Under the pieces are notes generated by a model that did no database searches, had not been told where the DNA came from, and was given only the letters and a program-made list of their open reading frames with translations. A DNA stretch of 64,000 bases from Malaya genurostris. Taxonomy: Eukaryota > Arthropoda > Insecta > Diptera > Culicidae. Each line of letters opens with the position of its first letter. The first letter of the stretch is position 1. The stretch lies in the NCBI RefSeq assembly GCF_030247185.1, contig NC_080572.1, positions 125,054,928-125,118,927 of the forward strand, given 5' to 3'. A program made the translations under genes and the position numbers. Shown piece by piece: positions 1 to 13,455 of this stretch.

Positions 1-373
1 TATAGACTGTATATCCATTTTAACCCATTATGTCCTAGCGTATGATATATCATACACCCTCATTTTTGTTTACGGCCGTATGCGATACGTTCGAAAGTAT
101 AGCAAATTCTTATTCCCGTTTACGTTCGAATCAATCACACTTTTACACATCGTACATGCATAAAAACAACGCCCATCCAACTTTAAACTATCAGTTCTGG
201 TACAGATTTGAGTTGTAAATAAAAATCTTTGACATCATTTGTTATTTGACTTGTTTTTTGCCTTTCTCATATAGAAAGGTTATGCAATCACTTGAAAAAC
301 CAACTAGTGAAAATTGGCCCGGAGGGCCAAGTGTCACATACCATTCGACTCAGTACATCGAGCTGAGCAATGT

Positions 374-534
<161 letters not shown>

Positions 535-992
535 AAATAATCTCACTAGGTTTTCTCGGAGATGGCAGAACCGATTTTGACAAACTTAGATTCAAATGAA
601 AGGTCTCGTGGTCCATACGGAATTCCTGAATTTCATCCGGATCCGACTTCCGGTTCCGGAGTTATAGGGTAAAGTGTGTTCAATATTGTACACCGTCACT
701 TAAACCGGCGAAACAAAAAACGTAAAAAATTTCCTAAACTGGTCTCAAAACTACACAAATCGATAGACATTATCAGTAGGCAACTAAACAAACCGATTCC
801 GGCTATCCTGGTTCCCGGTATCCGTTTCCGGAAGTACCGGAAATAGTGGTCATATATACCAAAATAGATCTCACTCACTTTTCTCAGCGATGGTTTGACC
901 GATTTCCACAAACTTAGATTCAAATGAAAGGTCTCCCGGTCCCATACGGAATTCCTGAATTTCATTCGGATCCGACTTCCGGTTCCGGAGTT

Positions 993-1267
993 ATAGGGTA
1001 AAGTGTGTTAAAAATTGTATACCATCACTTAAAATGGGGAAAAACCTTAAAAAAATTTCTAAATCGGCCTCAAATCTTTTCCAATTGATAGTTTTTATCA
1101 GTAGACGGTCAAACAAACCGGATTTCCGGATCCGGAAATATAGGGTAAAGTGTGTTAAAAATTGTATACCATCACTTAAAATGGGGAAAAACCTTAAAAA
1201 AAATTCTAAATCGGCCTCAAATCTTTTCCAATTGATAGTTTTTATCAGTAGACGGTCAAACAAACCA
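993..1267 (+). repeat. 147-bp direct tandem duplication
   Basis: Bases 993-1120 recur at 1140-1267 with about one mismatch by eye (both begin ATAGGGTAAAGTGTG and end GTCAAACAAACC). The two copies are separated by a short TTCCGGATCCGG-rich linker. A diverged third copy of the same unit lies at about 667-790. Confidence 0.85.
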
Positions 1268-2394
1268 TTTCGGTTATTCTTTTAAGAATCGAAAAAAATC
1301 ATTTTGAAAAATACCACAGTATTATATATGATAGTATGATTGATATGAGAAAGGCATCATTACACCACTAGGTGGATTAAAAAAGGTTTTTTCAATGATT
1401 TTGTATCATCATGTTTGCTTACGTCCGTATCGACCATACGACGAACACATGCTTTCGAACGAATGCGAACAAGCCATTCTTGTTTTCACTCGAACGTGTA
1501 CGTACGCGATTCCTGTGCAAAAGAAGGATCGGTAGCGCAGGTAGTTTTTTAAGGAAGTTTGCAAGCATCAAGGAAGTGACGAATGCTACATAATAAATAA
1601 ATATCGTACTCAGGACCAATTTTATTCAAATCGGTAAATGAAATTTTCAAATTAAACTTCGTGCAAAGTAAAAAAAAAGCATTTGAAATAGCTGTCCGAT
1701 CAGTAGTATCTGCGAAAAATATGTTCCATTTTTCTTGCAATTTTGTCATGTTTTCGATAGCCTACATATTTATTTCATTGGTAAAATCATGCATTTAATA
1801 TAAAATAAAGCATGTTTACCCATGGCGTATTTTCCATAAAGTACTTAATAGATGCAAAATTGATGCGTAAAAACTTTGAACCTCGCATACATTCAAAGGC
1901 TCCCCAGAAAAAACAGCATTTTACTACACTGCTATGCTTTCTAAATGATTTCTGCAAAACACAAATTTATGATTTGATTACAAATCACCTTTAGATTCGA
2001 AAATAATGTTGTTAGAGATTGGTTAAACTTTTTTCAATGTGTTCGAACGGTTGATTCGCAACATTAAACTGACGAATCGAAACCACGGCATTTCGTCTAT
2101 TCGTCCGTAAACGGGAATGGGACATTTCGTTCGTACGAATGATGTTCGAATACACGTTTCGTTTGAAACTAAAATGGCATACATTCTAGCGTTTCGCATA
2201 TGGTTAATCACATGAATTGGACTGATTACACCAAGGCTTAGCATTTATTTTAAGAAGTTTACTGATATTTGAATATTTTGTGGCAAACGAGTCGCGTTCG
2301 AATTCATTCGAGTGAAAACAAGAATGGCTTATTCGTATTCGTTCGAAAGTACCCGTTCGTCGTATTGCGTATACGGACGTAAACAAGAATGGGG

Positions 2395-3478
2395 TAATAG
2401 TCAGAAATATTTATTTTTTCAAAAAATGTTTACTGTGGAACTGCACTACTAAACAGCTTCATGATAACAAAAACAGGTAAACTGCACTACGCAACTTCTT
2501 TGTGTGTTAAATCTGCTCTTTGTTTTTCAAAATTTAATTGTGTTTGATCCTTGACCTTTGACCTACTAATGACTAAAAATGACAGTGCAAAAGTAAGTTA
2601 TATACTGCTTTGTATTTTTTGGTCGAATTATGCGCCAATTCTTATATCTTGTGAGAAAACATTAGCAGAGGCTCTAAAAAGGTTATATCTATTAAAAAAA
2701 ACAGATAATGTGTAAAATAATGTAAAATTTGATGCTAACATTTGTGTGTATGATATATTATACGGTGGAATAATTTCGTTAAGAAAAGTTTTCTAACAGT
2801 GGTTTTGCGTTACCCATAATCTTCAACACATATTATAATGGAACTGATGATATCAGTTCATTTGATTTTCAAATTTCAAAACCCCCTGGTTATAATGGGT
2901 TAAGAACAGGGACCTTTAATCGATTGCTTCCTAACCGCCGAATATAAAGATATTATAAACAATTGGTTATAACTTCTGAGATGATACCTTTTTTACCGAT
3001 CAAAATGTTTTCTGCATTAATATTGGTTGGTCTCTCAAAAATTGTGACTAATTATCGATTGCTTTATTAAAATAAATAGAACAAAATATTTCGTAAAACA
3101 AACAGAAAAATTTCAATAAATATACAATAAATAAACATATTCCCTCGAAATAACACGTAACAGTCGTTTTTTCTAAGAGCGTATGATAACTCGCATTTAT
3201 TTATTGAAATAGTGACAAAAGACTATCTGGGTTGATATAGCAAATATTCCTGCTTGAAACTACTAAACATGATAACTATTTTTCTCAATGGTTTAGTTTG
3301 TTCAATCAATACTTTGATAAAAATAACAAATATTTTACTTGTGCGTTCCTGTCAAACAGTTTCACAGTAAATTTAATTTGCAAAATCAGTTTCAAATGAA
3401 TGAACTCTAGTTAAAGATCATAATTATTTATAGCGCTTTGAATTTACAAACATTTTAGTTGGAATAATTGCACTTAAC
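2395..3478. other. AT-rich intergenic stretch, no gene seen
   Basis: No ORF of interest. A perfect DR1 arrangement TGACCT-T-TGACCT lies at 2552-2564 (see findings). The rest is AT-rich sequence with no recognised structure. Confidence 0.5.
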
Positions 3479-6360
3479 TTCAGCTATTTCACTTACTCTT
3501 ACTCTTTCAGTCGTAGTCCGGGTCTCTGCTGTATACAGGAGGCGTCTCCATTCAATTCGGTTCATGGCTGTTCGCCGCCAGCCTCGGTAGCTGCGAAGGG
3601 TCCGCAGGTCGTCCTCAATTTGATCGATCCATCTTACCCGCTGCGCGCCTCTTCTTCTTATACCGGTTGGATCATTATCGAGAATCATTTCAACCGGGTT
3701 GTTCTCCGACGCTTTAACAACATGCCCGGCCCACCGTAACCGCCCGACCTTGGCCATTTGGACGAGGGTTGGTCCTCCCAGCAACTGGTGCAGTTCATGG
3801 TTCATTCGCCTTTTCCACGTACCGTCTTCCATCCGCACTCCGCCGAAGATGATTCGCAACACCTTCCGTTCAAAAACACCTAGTGCGCGTTGATCCTCCG
3901 CAAGCATTGTCCAGAACTCGTGCCCGTAGAGGATAACCGGTCTAATCAGCGTCTTGTAGATAGTTCCGATTTCCTGACAATATGCGTCTCTGAAATCCTT
4001 GCTGGTGTCATTATCGGCAGTCACCAGTGAGCCCAAGTATATGAACTCGTCGACCATTTCGATTTCATCACCACCAATCAGAACTCGTAAACGGTGGCTG
4101 ACGTTATCTTCTCTCGAGCCCCTGCCTTTCATGTACTTTGTCTTTGACACATTGATGTCTAGTCCAATCCGCTTGGCCTCAGCTTTTAGTCCGATGTACG
4201 TATCTTTCATCTTCTCAAAGTTGCGTGCTATAATATCAATATCATCAGCGAAACCAAGTAGCTGGACGGACTTTCTGAAAATCGTGCCACTCGTGTCTAT
4301 CCTCGCTCTACGTATCACACCCTCCAAAGCAATGTTGAATAGCAGACACGAAAGGCCATCACCTTGCCGTAGCGCGGAGTTTCGAAGGGACTCGAGTTTA
4401 TCCCCGATACTCGAACAACGCACATCACTCGATCCATCGTAGCCTTGACCAATCGTATCAGTTTGTTCGGGAATCCGTAGTCGTGCATGATTTTCCATAG
4501 CTGTTCTCGATCGATTGTGTCGTAGCCTGATTAGAAATCGACGAATAAGTGATGTGTGAGCACATTGTATTCGCGGCACTTTTGCAACACCTGGCGGATG
4601 GCGAACACGTCCGTGGTAGCGCGTTCGGCCATAAATCCTGCCTGATATTATCCCACGAATTCGTTTGCAATCGGTGAAAGTCGACGGCATAAGATTTGGG
4701 AGAGTACCGTGTAGGCGGCGTTCAGCAGAGTTATCGCGCGGTAATTGCAGCAATCCAGCTTATCGCACTTTTTGTAGATGGGACACACGATTCCTTCCAT
4801 CCATTCCTCCGGTAAAACCTCGTCCTCGCAGATCTTTGTAACGACCCAGGGCAGTGCTTTCACTAGTGCATTATCACCGTGTTTTAGTAGCTCGCCTGGT
4901 AATTGGTCAACGCCAGCGGCCTTATTATTTTTCAAGCGGCTTACCTCCTCCTCGACTTCTTGGAGGTCTGGGACCGGCAGTCTATCGTCCTCCGCACGCC
5001 TTCCCAAGTTCGTTACCGCGCCGCCTTTTTCGTATTCCGCCACATCGCCATTGAGGTGCTCGTCGAAATACTGCCGCCACCTCTCGATCACCTCACAGTC
5101 GTTCGTGAGAAGATCCCCGTTGGGATCCTTGCACATATCGGCCTGTGGCACATGGCCTCTGAGCGAACGGTTCACCTTCTCGTAGAACTTCCTTGTGTCA
5201 TTAGCACGAAACAGCTATTCCATCGCTTCGCGATCTCGGTCTTCCAGTTGGCGCATTTTTTTCTACGGGATACCGAGTCTGTTCCGCGCCTGTCTGTATC
5301 GCTCCTCGTTTGCTTTCGTCCGGTGTTGCAGCTTGCTTGCCCAAGCGGCATTCTTCTCGGCCACTAACTGTTCACATTCGTCGTCGAACCAGTCGTTCCT
5401 TACGTTCGGAGTCGCCGTACCTAGCGTTGCTGATGCAGTGCTACCTAGATCAGAACTGATGTCTCTCCAGCAATCTTCAATAGTAGCTGCACCAAGCTGC
5501 TCTTCCGTTGGTAATGCCACTGCCAACTGCTGCGCGTAATCTTGGGCTACTCCAGCATCCCGGAGCCGCGCGATGTTAAACCGCGACGTTCGGTTTCGAC
5601 GTTGGGTAGCCACCGTCGAAAGTTTTGAGCGCATGCATACAGAAACCAAGTAGTGGTCCGAATCTATATTCGCACTGCGATAGGTGCGAACATTGTTGAT
5701 GTCCGAGAAAAATTTTCCGTCGATCAAAACGTGGTCGATTTGGTTTTCGGTCTGTTGGTCAGGTGATCTCCAGGTAGCTTTGTGGATATCCTTGCGGGGA
5801 AAGAAGGTGCTTCTGTCTACCATTCCTCGGGAGGCCGCAAAGTTGACACACCGTTGGCCGTTGTTATTCGATGCGGCGTGCAGGCTGTTCGGCCCGATTA
5901 CAGGTCGGTACATTGCCTCCCTTCCGATGTCATGTCACCGATGATAATTTTTACGTCTCTGCGTGGGCAGCCGTCATAGGCTTGTTCCAGCTGCACGTAT
6001 AACGCTTCTTTCTCGTCATCGGGCCTCCCTTCATGTGGGCAGTGCACGTTGATGATGTTGTAATTGAAAAAACGGCCTTTAATTCTCAACTTACACATCC
6101 TAACGTTGATCGGCTGCCACCCAATCACTCGCTGACGCATCTTGCCCAGCACTATAAAGCCAGTTCCCAGCTCGTTCGTTGTGCCACAGCTTTGGTAGAA
6201 GATAGCCGCTCGATGTCCGCTTTTCCACACCTTCTGTCCCATCCAACAAAGCTCCTGCAGCGCTACGACGTCGAAGCTGCGAGGATTTAGTTCGTCGTAT
6301 ATTATCCTGTCGCAGCCTGCGAAACCTAGCGACTTGCAGTTCTATGTTCCAAGTTTCCAA
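3455..6360 (-). pseudogene. RTE endonuclease/reverse transcriptase ORF, frameshifted
   Basis: The coding order on the minus strand is as follows. Endonuclease start is at 6360-6100. Endonuclease core is at 6242-5898, with the INVHCPHEG and IIGDM motifs. Endonuclease end is at 5913-5263, with IDHVLIDG and the catalytic-type SDHYLV. The RT N-terminus is at 5175-4648 (KNNKAAGVDQLPGELL, CNYRAITLL). The RT core and thumb lie in the frame open at 4753-3455 (LSCLLFNIALEGV, then LLGFADDIDIIA with the catalytic DD intact, then the LRWAGHV region); that frame runs past the element end at 3492 into flanking DNA. At least three frame changes and an in-frame stop after EFVG near 4648 break it. The motifs fit RTE. 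The element is not autonomous. Confidence 0.85.
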
Positions 6361-6808
6361 TCGTAGTCCTTATTTCATCGCGAGGGTCTATACCGATTGT
6401 TCCGGGTCGTATTCTCTCCTGTATTATTCGTAATAGATGTTTTACGGGCGGCTTATTAGGCCTACGCCAACCCCCTGTCTCGCCGGAGGATCATCGTGCT
6501 TGCTCTGTTTAATGTCCCAACTAGCACTAGGACGATCCCTTTGGTGGGGTTGCCACCTTGGATTTAGCTGGACGGGATACAGCATTTCATACTCAGCTGC
6601 TGGATACCAGAACCGACACTGTTTGAAGCCGCTCCTAACATGGAGTACAGACGCTCCGACATCTTCTAAAGAGGACCCCCTTCCCTGTCAGCATACGACA
6701 CCGCGGGGAGGTAGGGATAGGAGTTACTGGACAAGAGGCTAAGAGCCACACTGCGGTCTGAACTACGCATTGTCCAGTCGTTTACCAACCCACTATTCAG
6801 CTATTTCA
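3479..6808 (-). mobile_element. RTE-clade non-LTR retrotransposon (JAM-like), full length with TSD
   Basis: A 13-base TSD, TTCAGCTATTTCA, stands at 3479-3491 and 6796-6808. The element between (3492-6795, 3.3 kb) has the usual RTE length. On the minus strand it ends in a short hexanucleotide tail (AGAGTA repeated, 3492-3508), as RTE elements do instead of poly(A). It encodes an apurinic-type endonuclease followed by reverse transcriptase, now split over several frames by frameshifts and stops. A second, shorter relative is at 45967-47060 on the plus strand. Clade assignment rests on the length, tail and protein motifs. Confidence 0.85.
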
Positions 6809-9000
6809 GCTAACGCTTTTGTTTGTTATAATCATACATTTTAGTTTGTTTCAAGAAAAAACGATTTCTATCAAAATAACTTGCAAGGTACTACTTTAAT
6901 TTAAATTTACATTCATTTTTTAATTCTTAAAACCAAAGCTTTTGATTGATGCATTCATTTAAACATTACCCGAATAAGATCCTAGATAAATTAAACCAAA
7001 AAGCAGGAATAAATCAACGTGACATCGCCGATAACATCAACTCAATTTTGGTTGACATGTATTAAACAGTTTGTTTATTTCCACATTTGATATGACCAAC
7101 ATATTTATTCTAATCAAACAGAGAACATTATTGATATTGACGGGAAAAACTAGTTCAAAACAATCATATTCCCAAAAGAAATTTTATTTGCAACTAGTTT
7201 TGTCCAAATCGGTCCAGCCATCTCTGAGAAATACGTCTACGAAAATTTGAGCGAATTCTAAACCTATTTTTTATATTTATAAAAAAGGTAAAACGGCTAA
7301 TATACCATTTCAAGTAAAAAGCAAAATAGCGCTGAGTTGCAATGCAATTTCTAATGAAACATACGTGCAATAGTCCAGTAAATTTACGAATCGGCTGCGA
7401 AGTCTGTTGAAACAGAAAGTCAAGCTCTGCAACGGAATGTAGTGCCCTGACTTTGCTTTGCTTGGATTTCCAATAAAAGCCAGAACAGAAGTTTTACACC
7501 GAAGGAGATAAATTCGAAGTAAATGATTGCTTAAAAAGGCAGAAAATATCGGAGTTTGCCTTGAAATTTCTCATTTGGTAGACTATCTGCACCTGTGGAA
7601 AGGAAGTGAAATTTTTGGAACACTAATGGTGAAATTTACATGACTGAATACCTTCAAAAGCGTATTTGCCGGTTTTGGTGTAGAACCATTGAAAAACCAT
7701 TTTTGTGACCAGATTTCACTCCCGGTCACTACTCCGAAAACAAGCCGAAATGATATAACACTAATTTAGTGCATTTAGTCTTCAACGACTATAATCCTCT
7801 GAACTACCCTGAACTACCTCCAATCGATATATGTTGGGTTATGCAATGGAACGGGAACTCCGAAATGTGTGGCACTAATTCCATGTTCGCCCATTGCACG
7901 TGAAATACAATATGCATAAATAAAAGGTGAAAAAACCTAAAATGTAACCTATTTTCTTGGTTCATCTAAACAGTTCCAATAATTTGCAAGCATGCGTATA
8001 GTATAGTCGTTACTAAAAATACAATTACCATGACAAATCGTATAGGCTATTCTCCGTGAAAATAAACCAGTTATGTATTGCTATACAAAGTAACGCCATT
8101 TCTTTTATGGCTCTGACGCCTTTTTTAGTTGCTTTTTAATATGTTTCCTTATATGTCGACCCATGCTTAACGATCCCCTGCCCTTTCCCCCTCCTCCATG
8201 GGGTAGGACCATGTAACAAACTTCTTTAACCAAAAATAATTACTCATGTTATGTCTGGTCGCTTACTGTTATGAATTATGAGTCGTTCACAATGAATGAA
8301 TCGAATTCCTTATTAATTCTGAAACGAATATTATCTCATTACACGAGATTATTTTTTGTTTCAAGACATTCGATTTATTAGTAAATATCGGTATACATTT
8401 AATATCAACATATAGCAATTGCTCAGTTCTCTAATTCATTTCCATATCAACCAAATCTTTGTAAAACTACATCAAATTTCGTAAATCAAAGAGATCACAC
8501 ACCATTTTTGCTTCCCGAATGTAGTGAAACTATTAGACAACATTTCCATTTCAAGGTAAGACATAATTATTCAATTCATGATAAGGCATAATATAATAAC
8601 TTATGTAATATTGAAATCAATCTTATACAGAATCTTAAACAGCTTGTCTGATTGATACTTCTTCTACTTTTAGCACGTTAATGTGAATAATGTATCGTCA
8701 CTCAACCGAATTCGTTGCATTGACGAATTTAACAGCTGATATCCCCATCGGGTTGAGTGATTAATGGAGGACATTATTTTGTCGTTCTATTATTACATTA
8801 GCAATATATAATGTTCAAGAGCTTTTGTCAGAAGGAAAGCACAAATGTTCCTTGGTTGTTTTGTTTTGGCGGGATTTAATCAGCGCATATTGAATGTATG
8901 CCCAGAAAAGATAACAACCTCTGCACCAGTTCCGTTTATAACAAACAAGGATCATTTTTAACTTATTATTTGATCTATATTCATAGCTAGTTGATTGAAC
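6809..9000. other. AT-rich intergenic DNA, nothing recognised
   Basis: About 2.2 kb with no ORF above 60 codons that looks coding, no long repeat and no inverted repeat that I could pick out. Confidence 0.4.
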
Positions 9001-9010
9001 AGTGGCTTAC

Positions 9011-9333
9011 CTGTACTCCTTTTTATCCGAAAAGGATTTGTCTGGTGCTTCTAGATAGCGGATGCTACTTTCTTCATCTCCGTACGTATCGTCCCGTGCT
9101 GGCATCTTGAACAGTGCGTTGGAAACCAGTTTTGATTCCGGTGAAAGAGCTCGTTTGCGCGTCATTAATGTTGATGCACCAGGCGCCAATCGACTACACC
9201 CGTATCTCGCGAAAACGGTGAAACATGCTATCATAACCAACAGCACATTACCTGGATGACATCGATTGGAGACAATAGGAAATGCCACGGTCCAATGTCG
9301 GAACCAGGAAGACGGGTGAGAATGAAATGACAA
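9011..9333 (-). CDS. Candidate exon of a secreted peptide precursor (partial)
   Basis: This is an open frame on the minus strand. It contains a hydrophobic run (NVLLVMIACFTVFA) that resembles a signal-peptide core, then a short spacer and a dibasic processing-type site (TRKR), then a hydrophilic stretch beginning ALSPESKLV and ending DKKEYR. Straight after, CAG is followed by GTAAGC at 9010-9005, a good splice donor, so the exon would end at 9011. An ATG at 9234 lies just inside the hydrophobic run, but translation could begin at another upstream codon or in an earlier exon. Hydrophobic start, KR site and donor together suggest a neuropeptide or peptide-hormone precursor whose mature peptide lies in a downstream exon. 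I found no continuation in the window and do not recognise the family. A chance ORF is quite possible. Confidence 0.35.
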
Positions 9334-10427
9334 AAAAAAACAGACACGAGTGTGAATAAAACCGTCAGAACGTGTTTACAATACGATTTAGCAAGCGCAA
9401 AAAATCAAGCATTATAAATTGGACTGTTGTTGCCCGACGTTACATGATAATGACCGCATTTTGGGCCGAACAACCACTTTCCACGAGCTCTCGGACGTGT
9501 CTGCTCCACGCGCGCCTCTTTGGTGAACTGATTTCTAACAACTAACACAGTAGTATAGTGTCCCAATCGGGTGTCATCATTGGATTCGTTCTACGTTCGC
9601 CTCCGTGGAAGCTAAATTATTTATCCACCATAAAGTAATCAATCAGCTGTATGTAACTAAAAGCTGCCTGTTGTTAGTTCGTATGTCTATTGATTAGCTA
9701 CATTGGATAGCCACTACATCCAGTTACTGAAAACACTACCGAGGCACTGTAATGATGGAATCAAACTAACCGTTTGCCGATAGTAGTAGTTCATCAATTC
9801 GCATCCGTTCATTTCGAACCTTTCACGTGCGTGAGGGTGTTGCGTGGAAGATACCTCCGATGTTAGAATGGTACACCAAACGACTTTCAGAATTGCAATA
9901 CATCATGCAACAGGTTGTATTGAAACGATACTATAGAATTGATTTCACATCCTAGCTACATTATATGCTGGCAAGTTTTTCTTAACCTTTTGTATTCAAG
10001 TTTCATCAGTACTGAAAATCCATTTGATTTTCAGCTTTTGTGATTTTCAAATTCTTCATCTTTGAAAGAAATCGAAATGATTTATTTTATATCTTTTGAT
10101 TATTATTTAAATGCTTCGTGATCTTGAATCGATTTGAATCTTTCTAACTCGAATAATTATATTTGCACTAGCAGCGGACCAACAAGGGAAGCAAAAATAG
10201 AAATTGTAATTGGTTCAACAGATCCTGGAAACGCGAAGACCTTCTATAAAGAAGAACATTAATTGTCTCTACACAATGATAGAAGTTTGCGATAAGTAGA
10301 ATATCAAAACATAAAACATTGGGAATAGTTCTGAAGTATGCAATCGATGTGGATTTTCCAAATTTAACATTGGTCGATATATTGAGTATTTTCAGTGATA
10401 TCAGTTCTTTTCTTGGTTCTATTGAAT
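9334..10427. other. Intergenic, possible upstream region of the 9-kb exon
   Basis: The block 9420-9850 is less AT-rich than its surroundings and lies upstream of the candidate minus-strand exon. It could contain its promoter or 5' exon, but no specific element was recognised. The rest is AT-rich and unannotated. Confidence 0.3.
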
Positions 10428-10658
10428 AGGGTAACAGAGGTATTTTGGCCCACTTTAGGATTGATTTTATTTTGGCCCACTTTGTGAAAATATCCACCAA
10501 ATGTTGCAATATCTTTGAAAAACCCTTCCGCAATAGTTAATTTACAGTGATTAGCTTCAAATTGATAAAATATATACACTTATCACATTGATTAAATCCA
10601 TAAAGTTTTTTAGGTTGGCCAAAATATATGAAGTGGCCAAAATACCTCTGTTACCCTA
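10427..10658. mobile_element. TA-flanked hairpin MITE (GGGTAACAGAGG family), copy 1
   Basis: The ends are inverted repeats GGGTAACAGAGGTATTTTGG and its complement at 10633-10656, flanked by TA on both sides (10427-10428 and 10657-10658). That is the signature of a Tc1/mariner-type MITE. The internal sequence has two 'TTTTGGCCCACTT' direct repeats. It is 228 bp and non-coding. A second copy, inverted and interrupted, is at 13456-14272. Confidence 0.75.
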
Positions 10659-11801
10659 CATCTGAAATTTCTAACAAGTGTAGATTATACAGTTGTTTGT
10701 AATTTCACTCGAAGATTTCACATGTTTCCTGTTGCACACACGCTTTAAAAAATGGAAGAAAGGGTACTAGATACTACTGACTGAAATCTTTCTGCACGTA
10801 TTGATGGTAATGTGATTAGACTAACGATACTCTTAAAGATTAGGTTAAATTTACCAAAAAAGTTGCTCTCAAAATGCAGAGAATAATAACATTAAAATAG
10901 TATTAGCATTATAAATATCCTGCTGGACTGGGTATCAATCAAAAATCTAGAGCTAGCATATCTTATTAAAGGCAAGGCAATGTTTGATGAGCTTTGAGTT
11001 TGAGCGACCACCCCTGGTTGCTACTCCGTTACTGATCGGGATTTGCTGAAATTGTACAGGGAATTTCTAGATCCAACCTGGGACTGGTAAATCATCCTTC
11101 AATGTACATCTTCTGGTAACCCCAGAATTCATTGATCAGTACCGGCGCCAATCAGGCCCGAACGTAGATCGTCTAAGGAATGAGAAGGGATGTTAGTCCA
11201 ACACTTGTTGTCACTAGAGGCCGTATATACTACTGCGCACTCCACAAGTGTCACGGGGGAAGAATTTTTGTTAGTATAAATTTCAGTAATGGTAGTATTT
11301 GCGTGCGACCTAGTATGTTCTGGTTTCAAGATGCTCGGATGCACCACTAAACTCTCTGACTTCCCGAGTGAAAGTTTCAACAATATCCGATACTGAAGTC
11401 CCGAGGAGTCTTGATTCACAGTTCTTATTCGTGGAAACTGAAGGGATATTTTAAACACTATCGCGTAACGAATAAAAGCTTCCCTATTTTTTCTAAATGG
11501 AAATACCTGCTACAAAATAAACGAGTGAATGGGACTCAGACAAAATAGTTGATTCATTGTAGTGACAGATTCTAAAAAATGTATAGAATCATTTTAAATC
11601 ACCAAACAAAGGTCAACAGATTTCACGCGCGACTTGATTTCTTATTATTTCCGCCTTTTTATTATAAATATTTATTAAAATTATTAATTGGTTATATTGC
11701 CAGCCGGCTACCGAGAGAAAATTATTAATTTATCAAACAAACAAGTATTTTTTACTATTTATTCTATATACCGATATACGTTTTCTCTGTTATTAGCTTT
11801 G
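10659..11801. other. Intergenic; unassigned repeat fragment near 10972-11450
   Basis: The sequence AAAGGCAAGGCAATGTTTGATGA at about 10972 recurs at about 12329, which suggests a dispersed repeat. The block 10972-11450 is less AT-rich than its flanks, but its minus-strand 109-codon frame is not recognisable. No gene is called. Confidence 0.35.
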
Positions 11802-11967
11802 TAATACACTAAGGTCTTTTTTATGCGGTTTTTATGCGACTTTTTTATGCGAATTTTCAAAGTTTTGCGGTTTTTTCATGCGAAGTTTCAGAGTTATGCC
11901 TTTTTTATGCAAAATTTCAGAGTTATGCGGTACGTAAACTCGTATAAAAAAAGACTTCAGTGTATTA
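11802..11967. mobile_element. TA-flanked MITE with ATACACTAAGGTC ends
   Basis: Inverted ends ATACACTAAGGTCTTTTTTATGCG (11804 on) and ATACACTGAAGTCTTTTTTTATACG (complement, ending 11965) are flanked by TA. The inside consists of repeats of the 'TTATGCGGTTTT...TTTCAGAGTTATGC' type. Related unbordered sequence occurs at about 49370-49790. It is 162 bp and non-coding. Confidence 0.7.
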
Positions 11968-13455
11968 ACGAATTTGCGCAATAGTTGATTTTTTTCATTC
12001 AATTTATAATCTTGAAAGACAAGCAATGACATAGAAGAAGAAAACATATCAAATAAAATTTCTATCCAAAGCTAGTCGCAAATTGATAAGTTGATTGAAG
12101 AGATAATTAAATAAAATAGAGTAATCGAAAGTGAAACGCTGAAAATATCTAATAACTGAAAGGAAAAAGGAACTCCTACAATTGTCGCCTTTTGCGACAT
12201 GGAAACAGGAACCCAGTGGATCTATTCTTGGCTCATTTTTTTCCGCCGGTTTCCGCACGGCATCTAGGCTGGTACTGTCCGGGGAAAGATAATAGGTACT
12301 ATCAATCTCCTAATGGACCCCAGCCACTAAAGGCAAGGCAATGTTTGATGAAGCATCAAAATCCTTTCCAAACTTGGACGATGGTAACTAACAACGCTCA
12401 AAATATGCTACATAATGGTGATTGACTTTGCATAATATATAGCATTGTATGCTTAAGAAACTATCATTGAGGCACTCTTCTTCAGACCTGGTGAGACAAT
12501 CGAAGGCGATCGATATATCATAGGTGGATATTGACAAACTTTGTGTTACCAGTCTATAATTTTAAAAGGTCTGGGTAGCATCTTGTTCCAACAAAATGGG
12601 ACTAAAGAATGCACACAGTATACAATACACGGTTTATACAAAACTTTTATTCTAGTGAAATTATTCTACTCAAACACTGATAAATTAATTCCTAAAATTG
12701 GTTTTAGGATCCTTGATAGTGTTTTGCAATTATTTCACTATTTTTCAAATTTCAATCTGTGGATAGGAGAGTTTTAAAATGGCATTTTTAATATCATCAT
12801 GATCGGTAGGGTCTCGTAAACAACACTGCAATTTTTTAACAACATGTTGGATGTGATGGCACTGGCAACCTGTTGTATTTGCAAAGAACTCGACGATGCA
12901 ACAAAAATAATGCAAGACGCACTTTTCTCCATTCTTTGTCTAGAACTCTAGTTTTGCTGAACACCGAATGAATAATGTTCATATAATTAAACATTTTGTC
13001 ATTCATTCGTCTATTGAAATTTTTTCGGTAAACCAATCAACATTCCATTGATTGTTGTGGCTAATCGTACAGCATCGGTACCGAAACACTTATATGCAAG
13101 AGAGACTGCAAGATATGTTTACATGAAGTAGAAAATATTCACCGAAAAACTCGTTTTTATTGCTTCAAATTGTTCATCTCCAGTTTGGCAACAGCATTCA
13201 AAGGTTCAATACATATGTTTTGTTTGCATAAATAAATGTTCAGATCATATTTCATGAAAAATCTCTTTTTGTAATTTCAATATACGTCATATGCCATGAC
13301 TAGTAAGAATGTAAGGAACGAAATATACCTGGTTTGTATTGAAATGAACCTGAATACACTTCTAATTTACACCGAAATGCGTGAAAAAACGTAAAACGTC
13401 TGGCCGGTCTGTCAGACCGAAGGTACAAAAATGTCTGTCAGACGGAGGGTTATAT
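11968..13455. other. Intergenic AT-rich DNA, no gene seen
   Basis: It contains a short repeat shared with 10972 (at about 12329). The ORFs of 60-80 codons look like chance. A GTCTGTCAGAC-type short palindrome lies at about 13410-13445 beside the truncated MITE. Confidence 0.4.
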
